Below are positions 50,064 through 59,041 of a stretch of 64,000 bases of DNA, in pieces. The translations under genes were made by a program, and so were the position numbers. This DNA is from Lentzea sp033794685. Its GTDB lineage: Bacteria; Actinomycetota; Actinomycetes; Mycobacteriales; Pseudonocardiaceae. Under the pieces are notes generated by a model, which was given only the letters and a program-made list of their open reading frames with translations, searched no databases and was not told the origin of the DNA. The stretch is taken from the NCBI GenBank assembly GCA_033794685.1, contig JARAYZ010000001.1; one strand, 5' to 3'. Numbering within the stretch: the first letter of the stretch is position 1; every line of letters begins with the position of its first letter.

Positions 50064-50503
50064 CACAACTAAAAGCCCGGCCGTGTTGGGTGTCGTCGTG
50101 GACTCTCCCCGACAACCCCGAAGGCGATGCCCTGCACGGCCGTTCCACCAAGCCCGGTCCGATGATCGGCCTCCGCACCCCGCACGTCGGGGGCCGGCAG
50201 AGGAACGGGCGAAAAGCCGAACACGCACCCCGAAGGACAGCCTCCCGCACCAGTGACCGGACCGAGGGACGTTAGTGGCAGAGCACCCGCTCTGCCGCGG
50301 TCGGTGAAGCCGGCTCCTCCCCGGAGTTCGTCAGCAGACAGTCGACACCGTCGCCTCCCGCGTGTCCTGTCGAGACGAACGAACCAGATTCCACCGATGT
50401 TCCAAGGGATCCGGTCACGAAGCGGTAGCAGGCGGGAACACAGTGTTCGGCACGTGGAGAGCGCGGCGGGGGTACCCGTGAGCCCCCGCCGCGCCCACGA
50501 AAA
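50064..50503. other. Gene-free region with two hairpins
   Basis: No frame with coding character is present over 440 bp. GGCAGAGC-ACCC-GCTCTGCC (50277-50296) is a perfect 8-bp hairpin of unknown role. GCGCGGCGGGGG/CCCCCGCCGCGC (50461-50494) is a 12-bp stem immediately after the minus-strand nucleotidyltransferase and is its likely terminator. Confidence 0.6.
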
Positions 50504-51277
50504 CTAGAACCGGAGACCCTCCGCGTAAGCGGAGAAAGCCAGGGTCTCCTCCATGGATCCGGGCCGTGGAACCGCATCGGCGTCCCAGCCGAGGTCCCGG
50601 TCCTGCAAGACCTGCTCGATCAGCGGGTGCCACCGCTGATCGAGCATTTTCTTCGCCCACACCAGGGCGCCGCGCTTGGACTCCACCTCTCCCGTGTGGA
50701 TGGTGTAGAGCGTGCGGCAGTAGGCCGAGACGATGTAGCGCTGCGACCACGCGTTGCCCATCGGCGCCCACTCCCGGATGCCGTCGAGCACGTGCGGCAG
50801 TTCGGCCAGCATCGACGAGCGCAGCACGGACGCCGGCACCTCGTCCACGAGGGACGTGATCGGTGGGCCGTCCAGCACGATGCCGTGGTGGCGCAGGATC
50901 CAGCGGGCGTGCGGGCTGTTGCAGTGCAGATCCCACACCAGGGTTCGCGTGCCGTGGTCGTTGAACAGCCATGGAACCCCGAGTCCCGCCACCGAACGCA
51001 GCGACTCCACGTCCGCGTACGAGCCCTCGATCTCGGTCGACCAGCGGCCGGGACGGGTCGGGATCTCGTCGTGCAACCGCCGCAACCCGGCCTCGCGATC
51101 ACCGGACGGCAACTCGGTGCAGGCGACGATGAAGTCGCAGTCGCTGTGGACGTCACCCGCACCCAGGGCGAACGAACCCTGGAGGTACGCGCCGACGTAG
51201 GTGGGGCCGAGGATCTCGCGCACGGACGAGACGAGGTCGGCGAGCAGTGCGTCGAGGTCGGAAAAGGGTGTGAACAA
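50504..51277 (-). CDS. DUF4111 nucleotidyltransferase (aminoglycoside adenylyltransferase-like)
   Basis: This 257-residue protein has the nucleotidyltransferase signature G-S-x10-D-x-D in LQGSFALGAGDVHSDCDF (about 37-54), with both metal aspartates present, and a C-terminal helical domain of the DUF4111/ANT(3'')(9) type. Relatives adenylylate streptomycin/spectinomycin, but many chromosomal DUF4111 proteins have unknown substrates. TTG 51277 is chosen because TTGGAG lies 6 nt upstream and the product then begins FTPFSDLDALL as homologues do; TTG 51289 is an alternative. It stands alone. Confidence 0.85.
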   Translation of the reverse strand: MFTPFSDLDALLADLVSSVREILGPTYVGAYLQGSFALGAGDVHSDCDFIVACTELPSGDREAGLRRLHDEIPTRPGRWSTEIEGSYADVESLRSVAGLGVPWLFNDHGTRTLVWDLHCNSPHARWILRHHGIVLDGPPITSLVDEVPASVLRSSMLAELPHVLDGIREWAPMGNAWSQRYIVSAYCRTLYTIHTGEVESKRGALVWAKKMLDQRWHPLIEQVLQDRDLGWDADAVPRPGSMEETLAFSAYAEGLRF

Positions 51278-51334
51278 GGCAGACTCCAATGAACCCGTGG
51301 CCGATGAGGGGACGGGCGCGGCGGAGTGCTCGGA

Positions 51335-51523
51335 CCAGCCGCGCGCAAGGGCACGACAGGCTTGCGGCCCGGTCGCACGATGCACCGACGGGCGCAGGTC
51401 CAGCCGCGCAAGGGCGCGACGGCAGGGCCAGCAGGTCCAGCCGCGCAAAGGCGCGACGGGCGCGGGCCGGTCGTGCAAGGGCACGACGGGGTCCGGCTCA
51501 GCCACGCCTAGGCGCGACGGGTC
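51335..51523. repeat. Array of five imperfect hairpin repeats
   Basis: A core like CCGCGCAAGGGCGCGACGG recurs near 51335, 51399, 51436, 51466 and 51497, at intervals of about 64, 37, 30 and 31 bp. Each copy can form a 4-5-bp stem (CGCGC/GCGCG or CGTGC/GCACG). The remaining part of 51,278-51,587 has no gene. Confidence 0.7.
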
Positions 51524-51587
51524 CGATCGGTGGCGTTGCAGCAGCAGGCGTTCACCCCGCCACCGTAACCACAAGCAGGCCGGGCAG

Positions 51588-53930
51588 TCAGGCGATTTTG
51601 CCCAGCACCACGTCCAGCACCAGCACGGCACCGGCCTTGTCCAGCGGGTCGTTGCCGTTGCCGCACTTGGGCGACTGCACGCACGACGGGCAGCCCATCG
51701 GGCACGCGCAGGCACTGATCGCCGCCCGCGTCGCCGACAGCCACGCCCGCAACGCCGAATGGCCCCGGTCGGCGAAGCCCGCGCCGCCGGGGTGGCCGTC
51801 GTGCACGAAGACCGTCGGCATCCCCGTGTCCGGGTGCGCGGCCGTCGACACCCCGCCGATGTCCCATCTGTCGCACGTCGCGAACAGCGGTAATAGGCCG
51901 ATCGCCGCGTGTTCGGCGGCGTGCAGGGCTCCGGGGACCCGTTTGGCCTCCACACCTGCAGCGAGCAGCAGGGACTCGTCGACCGAGTACCAGACCGCTC
52001 GGGTCCGCAGGGTCTGCTCGGGCAGGTCCAGCGGGATCTGGTCGAGCACCACGCCGGAGGGCAGGCGGCGCAGGTAGCCGACGACCTGGGTCGTCACCTC
52101 CACCTCGCCGAGCGACACGGACACGCCGTCGAAGTCGGTGCGTTCGACCTCGCGGACCACGGTGATGTCGACGCAGTCACGCGGTTGCGTCGTCCACTCC
52201 GGGTCTTCGCGGTGCACCATCGCGAGGCCGCTCTCCAGGTCGAGGTCGTCGACGACGTAAGAACGACCTTGGTGCAGGTACACGGCGCCGGGATGCACCT
52301 GCCAACTCGCGGATCCGGGGTCGACCGTGCCGAGCATGCGGCCCGAGTCCGCCTCCACGACGGCCACCTGCTCGCCGCCGGAGCCGCGGATGTCCACACC
52401 CGCGTGCGGCCGTTCGTGCGATGCCCAGTACCAGCCGGCAGGCCGTTTGCGCAGCAGTTTCTCCGCCACGAGCTCGGCGAGGACGGCCTCCGCGAGGGGG
52501 CCGCCGAAGTCGTCCAGGCAGGCCGGTGTCAACGGCATCTCGGACGCCGCGCACGCGAGCTGAGGGCCCAGCACGTACGGGTTCAGCGGGTCGAGCACCG
52601 TCGCCTCGACCGGGCGGTCCAGCACCGCGGCCGGGTTGTGCACCAGGTACGTGTCCAACGGGTCGTCGCGGGCCACGAAGACGACCAGCGCGCTGTCGCC
52701 GGACCTGCCCGCACGGCCCGCCTGCTGCCAGAACGACGCCAGAGTGCCGGGGAAGCCGGCCACCACCACCGCGTCCAGGCCGGCGATGTCTACGCCGAGC
52801 TCCAGCGCGTTCGTGGTCGCGACGCCGAGCAGGTCGCCCGTGGACAGCGCCTTTTCGAGGGCCCGCCGCTCCTCCGGCAGGAACCCGCCCCGGTACGCGG
52901 CCACCCTGGGCGGCAGCTCACTGTCCACTTCGGACAGAATCCGCTGGGTGGCCAGCGCCGTCAGCTCGGCACCGCGGCGCGAGCGCACGAAGGCCAGTGA
53001 CCGGGCACCCTCGACGACCAGGTCGGCCAGGATCCGCGACGTCTCCGCGCCCGCCGAGCGTCGGACCGGCGCCCCGTTCTCACCCTCCAGAGAGGTCAGT
53101 GGGGGTTCCCACAACGCGACCGTGCGCGACGCACGCGGCGAAAAGTCGTCCACGACAGCGGAAACGGGGACGCCGAGCAATCGTTGAGCGGATCCAGAAG
53201 GATCAGCCACAGTGGCCGATGCCAAAACGAAGATCGGATTCGCACCGTATTTCCGCGCGACCCTCCGCAACCGTCGCATCAACAACGCCACGTGCGAACC
53301 GAAAACGCCGCGATAGGAATGGCACTCGTCGATCACCACGTACTTCAGCCGCCGGAAGAACCGCAGCCATTTCGGGTGCTGCGGAAGGATTCCGCGGTGC
53401 AGCATGTCCGGATTGGTGAAGACCCAGTTCGCGTGGGCCTTGACCCAGTCGCGTTCGGCCATCGGGGTGTCGCCGTCGTAGGCCGACGCGCGCACGCCCT
53501 TGATCCCCAGTTCCTCGAGCGACCGGAGCTGGTCCGCCCCAAGGGCTTTGGTCGGCGACAGGTAGAGCGCGGTGGCCTTCGTGTCCGCCAAAAGAGTGGA
53601 AAGCACGGGCAACTGGTAGGCAAGTGACTTGCCCGACGCCGTGCCGGTCGCGAGGACCACGTGCTGTCCGGACCACGCCAGCGACGCGGCCTCGACCTGG
53701 TGCCGCCACGGCTCGCGCACGCCGATCTCGACGAACGCCTCGACGACCGCGGGCGCGGTCCACGCAGGCCAGTCCACGTGATCTGCCTGCCGCAACGGCA
53801 GATCACGTGCGTGCGTGAGGGGTGACTCCCCGGCGGGCACACCCGCCAGCACGCGGTCCAGCAGCCGCCGTCCCTGATCCACCACGGGTCCGAGCTTCGC
53901 ATACACCACCGACAGTCCCGGCTGGGCCAT
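51588..53930 (-). CDS. DEAD/DEAH-box helicase with DUF1998 zinc domain (MrfA/YprA-like, Rv3649-like)
   Basis: This 780-residue superfamily 2 helicase has Walker A ATGTASGKSLAYQLP (about 92-106), DECH in VVIDECHSYRG, SAT in LASATVADP and motif VI in QQAGRAGRSGD. The C-terminal four-cysteine cluster CACPMGCPSC...C (about 735-752) marks the MrfA family, which in Bacillus repairs mitomycin-C and interstrand-type lesions. It is a single gene on the minus strand, divergent from hppA. Confidence 0.92.
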   Translation of the reverse strand: MAQPGLSVVYAKLGPVVDQGRRLLDRVLAGVPAGESPLTHARDLPLRQADHVDWPAWTAPAVVEAFVEIGVREPWRHQVEAASLAWSGQHVVLATGTASGKSLAYQLPVLSTLLADTKATALYLSPTKALGADQLRSLEELGIKGVRASAYDGDTPMAERDWVKAHANWVFTNPDMLHRGILPQHPKWLRFFRRLKYVVIDECHSYRGVFGSHVALLMRRLRRVARKYGANPIFVLASATVADPSGSAQRLLGVPVSAVVDDFSPRASRTVALWEPPLTSLEGENGAPVRRSAGAETSRILADLVVEGARSLAFVRSRRGAELTALATQRILSEVDSELPPRVAAYRGGFLPEERRALEKALSTGDLLGVATTNALELGVDIAGLDAVVVAGFPGTLASFWQQAGRAGRSGDSALVVFVARDDPLDTYLVHNPAAVLDRPVEATVLDPLNPYVLGPQLACAASEMPLTPACLDDFGGPLAEAVLAELVAEKLLRKRPAGWYWASHERPHAGVDIRGSGGEQVAVVEADSGRMLGTVDPGSASWQVHPGAVYLHQGRSYVVDDLDLESGLAMVHREDPEWTTQPRDCVDITVVREVERTDFDGVSVSLGEVEVTTQVVGYLRRLPSGVVLDQIPLDLPEQTLRTRAVWYSVDESLLLAAGVEAKRVPGALHAAEHAAIGLLPLFATCDRWDIGGVSTAAHPDTGMPTVFVHDGHPGGAGFADRGHSALRAWLSATRAAISACACPMGCPSCVQSPKCGNGNDPLDKAGAVLVLDVVLGKIA

Positions 53931-53980
53931 GCTCGACTTCCTGCGCAGATAACGGTGTGTGCACGGATCGGGACGTTTCG

Positions 53981-54008
53981 TTGCCTCGTTGCAACCAACC
54001 CCTAGACT
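53981..54008 (+). promoter_or_regulatory. Promoter of hppA
   Basis: -35 TTGCCT (53981-53986), 16-bp spacer, -10 TAGACT (54003-54008). The leader then carries the hairpin CGCATCC-AATGAG-GGATGCG (54019-54038), 64 nt before the ATG. Confidence 0.7.
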
Positions 54009-54101
54009 CCCCGCTCATCGCATCCAATGAGGGATGCGTCACGTCGCGCTGGGCGGCTGGTCTGCCTTGGCGCTGCACATGGCAACTCACCAGGAGGACG
54101 G

Positions 54102-56402
<2,301 letters not shown>

Positions 56403-56414
56403 TTCGACAGCCTC

Positions 56415-56457
56415 CGGTCGGGGTACGTTCGGGTCTTCCCCCGACGTACCCCGACCG
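56415..56457 (+). terminator. Terminator of hppA abutting the lipoprotein ribosome-binding site
   Basis: CGGTCGGGGTACGT (56415-56428) and ACGTACCCCGACCG (56444-56457) form a perfect 14-bp stem with a CGGG/CCCG inner pair. It ends directly at the GAGGAG of the next gene, so transcripts that read through would start with this hairpin beside their ribosome-binding site. Confidence 0.85.
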
Positions 56458-56469
56458 AGGAGTTCCGAC

Positions 56470-57042
56470 ATGAGGCGCAGCCTCGTCGCCACCGCCGCTG
56501 TAGCCGCCCTCGCGCTGGCCGGGTGCACCAACGGCGGCAACTCCGGCACCTCACCGACGCCCACCAGCGGTTCGGCCGACGCCGCCGCCGTCGCCTACAT
56601 GGACAAGGTGTGCGGCGCCGCCTCCGAGTTCGCCAAGGTCGAGAAGACCGCCCCCAAGGTCGACCCCGGCGACCCCGGCAAGCTCAAGGCCGAGATGGCC
56701 GCGTACATGGGTCAGCTCGCCGACGCGTTCGCGAAGTCGGCCGAGAGCCTGAAGAACGTCGGCCCGTCGCCCGTCGCGGGCGGTGAGCAGGCCGTCACCA
56801 AGCTGGGAGAGACGTTCACGTCGCTCAGCACCTTGTTCGCCGACGCCAAGGTCAAGGTCGAGCAGGCGGACGCCAACAACGCCACCGGAGGCCTCCAGGC
56901 CGCCGGGGAGGCCATCGCCAAGCTCTCCGAGCTCGCGGACCCGCTGCGCGACCTCAAGGACGTCCCGGAGCTGCAGACGGCCACGCAGTCCGCGCCGAAG
57001 TGCCAGGAGATGCAGCGCCTCAACGTCACGCCGACGAGCTGA
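56470..57042 (+). CDS. Small lipoprotein, paralogue 1 of 3
   Basis: This 190-residue protein has a signal peptide with lipobox LALAGC (C19), a Ser/Thr/Pro/Gly linker and a helical domain containing YMDKVCGAASEFAK (about 44-57), with one Cys there and one near the end (KCQEM). This pattern recurs in the next two genes. I know no function; the helical domain with two cysteines suggests a disulfide-stabilised cell-surface bundle. GAGGAG lies 7 nt before the ATG. Confidence 0.8.
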   Translation: MRRSLVATAAVAALALAGCTNGGNSGTSPTPTSGSADAAAVAYMDKVCGAASEFAKVEKTAPKVDPGDPGKLKAEMAAYMGQLADAFAKSAESLKNVGPSPVAGGEQAVTKLGETFTSLSTLFADAKVKVEQADANNATGGLQAAGEAIAKLSELADPLRDLKDVPELQTATQSAPKCQEMQRLNVTPTS

Positions 57043-57071
57043 GCAAGACCGTTCGGAGTAGCTTCCGGCTC

Positions 57072-57623
57072 ATGCGCCGCTCTCTCATCGCAGTCATGAC
57101 GAGCTGTCTGCTCGCGGTCACCGCGTGCAGCAGCGGAGGTTCACCCGCACCCGCCGCCAGCGAGGCGGACGTGGTGGCGTGGATGGACAAGGTCTGCGGC
57201 GCCGTCGACGGCACCGTGAAGGCCATGTCGGACGAGCCGCCGATCGACATGACGGACCCGTCGAAGCTCAAGACGGGTCTGTCGGACTGGCTCGGTTCGA
57301 AGGTCACCGCGGTCGACAGGTCGATCGCGGACCTCAAGGGGCTCGAGGACGGCCCCCACCCGAAGTCGAAGGAACTGGCCACCGCCGCCCAGGACGGCAT
57401 GGGTCAGATCAGGACCCTGCTCGCGGACACCAAGTCGAAGCTGGACTCGTCCACCGACTCGACCCAGGTCGTCACCGCCTTCACCGAGATGATCGGGAAG
57501 GCGGGCGAACTGGAGAAGGCGGGCGCCGACGTGCAGAAGAAGTTCGACGAGACGGGCCTCGCGGGAGCGGCGCAGAAGGCGTCGAACTGCAAGGGCCTGC
57601 AGGCGTCACCTCCCAGCTCCTGA
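57072..57623 (+). CDS. Small lipoprotein, paralogue 2 of 3
   Basis: This 183-residue protein has lipobox AVTAC and a domain with VVAWMDKVCGAVDGTVKAM close to paralogue 1, ending with a second Cys (SNCKGLQ). TAGCTT (57059-57064) ends 7 nt before ATG 57072, so the mRNA is probably leaderless and the gene has its own promoter. The terminator at 57639-57680 follows. Confidence 0.8.
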   Translation: MRRSLIAVMTSCLLAVTACSSGGSPAPAASEADVVAWMDKVCGAVDGTVKAMSDEPPIDMTDPSKLKTGLSDWLGSKVTAVDRSIADLKGLEDGPHPKSKELATAAQDGMGQIRTLLADTKSKLDSSTDSTQVVTAFTEMIGKAGELEKAGADVQKKFDETGLAGAAQKASNCKGLQASPPSS

Positions 57624-57638
57624 CCAGCGGTAATAGGC

Positions 57639-57680
57639 AGGCCGGGTCACTCGAACGGGTGCTGTTCGGTGACCCGGCCT
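57639..57680 (+). terminator. Terminator between lipoproteins 2 and 3
   Basis: AGGCCGGGTCAC (57639-57650) and GTGACCCGGCCT (57669-57680) form a 12-bp stem, extended inside by CGAAC/GTTCG. Confidence 0.85.
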
Positions 57681-57728
57681 TCCGCGCGACGAGGTGTGCT
57701 CGGAACGGCGGGTGCCGGCCCGAGCAAG

Positions 57729-58280
57729 ATGGACCCGGTGAGGACACGTCTGCTCGCCGCCCTGCTGACCGGTTCCGTCGTGCTGACCGCCTGCGGAACG
57801 GACGCGGACAAGCCGATCACCGACGCCCAGACCCAGTGGGTGGACGCGTTCTGCGGCGGTGTCGCTCCGGGTGCTGAAGCGGGCCTGGAGCTGCGCAAAC
57901 AGGATGCGGCGAACCCCGGCGCGGTCAAGGAGGCGTACGTCCGGCTCGTCACCTCCAACGCCACGGCGTTCACGGCCGCCGAGAAGAAGCTGAAGGAGCT
58001 CGGCGCGCCCGAGGCCGATCTCGAGGACGTGCACGACCGGCTGGTCGCGTTCGTCACGCAGTCCGCGAAGTCGTACAGCGACGCGCAGGCGCCGGTGCGG
58101 GCGCTGGAGGCGAACGCGCAGTTCTGGGACAACGCCGAGAAGGTGCTGGCCGACACCAACGTCGTGACCAGCCCGGAGGATCTCCGCGCGACTTTCCAGG
58201 AGCTGCAGAAACGACCGAAGTACGCCGGCGCGCTGGGCAAGTCCCGATCTTGTGACGCGCTCAGGGGCGCGAACCTGTAA
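57729..58280 (+). CDS. Small lipoprotein, paralogue 3 of 3
   Basis: This 183-residue protein has lipobox VLTACG and QTQWVDAFCGGVAPGAEAGL (about 37-56), the diverged counterpart of the WMDKVCGA motif, and a last Cys in RSCDALRG. It is more diverged than the first two but keeps their length, lipobox and two-cysteine pattern. It has its own upstream terminator, so its own transcript. Confidence 0.78.
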   Translation: MDPVRTRLLAALLTGSVVLTACGTDADKPITDAQTQWVDAFCGGVAPGAEAGLELRKQDAANPGAVKEAYVRLVTSNATAFTAAEKKLKELGAPEADLEDVHDRLVAFVTQSAKSYSDAQAPVRALEANAQFWDNAEKVLADTNVVTSPEDLRATFQELQKRPKYAGALGKSRSCDALRGANL

Positions 58281-58328
58281 CAACAGCACCACTGGCCACA
58301 GTCGAACGTGTGTTCTACCCTGTTGGCC

Positions 58329-58901
58329 GTGGTTGGGCAGCTGTCCTTCTTCTCGGCCGAGGCGCGCAGCCCGGCCAAGGCGGACCTCGCCGGCTTCCTC
58401 TGCGGGCCGGGTCAGGCCGTCAGCTTCGCGCGCGGTACAGCCGCCCGCGTGTACACCGAGCTGCGCGACGACTGGCGGCTGCGTCCCCTCAAGCAGGCGT
58501 GCGCCGAGCGCGGCGTCACCACCGAGCTGTGCGTCAACGAGGCGGGCACGCACTTCGTCCGCACGCCGTTCCGCACGGATCTCACCCCTCTGGCCGCCCG
58601 CTGGCTGGACGGATCCGTCAAAACGGTGCCCGCGGACTTCGAGCTGAACGGAGCAGTGCTGCGCGTCTGGGCGCTCGCCGCGGGCAGCTGGATGGAGTCC
58701 GCCTACCTGCTCGGTTTGGACCCCAACGCACCGCAGACACACCTGCCGTTGCAAAATGCCCTGCTCGCATCCGGACTTCCGTGCACCCTGGTAGGGGCAC
58801 CGGCGTTGCGGGTGACCGGCCGGCGACGGCTGGCGCGGCTCGCTGAGCTGGTCGGAAGCCCACCGCAGGGAGTGGCGATGAGCACCTGGCCGGCAGCCTG
58901 A
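58329..58901 (+). CDS. Conserved actinobacterial protein of unknown function (Rv3647c-like by position)
   Basis: This 190-residue soluble protein has no catalytic motif I recognise. Residues such as FLCGPGQAVSFARGTAARV (about 22-40) and VYTELRDDWRL look conserved in style. In M. tuberculosis a protein of like length (Rv3647c) precedes topA. TACCCT (58316-58321) ends 7 nt before GTG 58329, indicating a leaderless start there rather than at upstream codons. Confidence 0.75.
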   Translation: MVGQLSFFSAEARSPAKADLAGFLCGPGQAVSFARGTAARVYTELRDDWRLRPLKQACAERGVTTELCVNEAGTHFVRTPFRTDLTPLAARWLDGSVKTVPADFELNGAVLRVWALAAGSWMESAYLLGLDPNAPQTHLPLQNALLASGLPCTLVGAPALRVTGRRRLARLAELVGSPPQGVAMSTWPAA

Positions 58902-59041
58902 GCGGGCGGTCCGGCAAGGTTGTGTCACTCTGTCTCGTCGTACAGGCGTCGCAGACACACGACGGATGGTGTGCTTTTCGGCCGACGCTGGGCAACACTG
59001 GCGGGCCTGGGAACCGGGTTTGGAAGAGAGCGGGACGGCGA

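Noticed and set aside
51335..51523. Repeats as a CRISPR array or a coding repeat
   Set aside because: Intervals are irregular (30-64 bp), the units themselves vary, and none of the reading frames keeps a sensible protein repeat.
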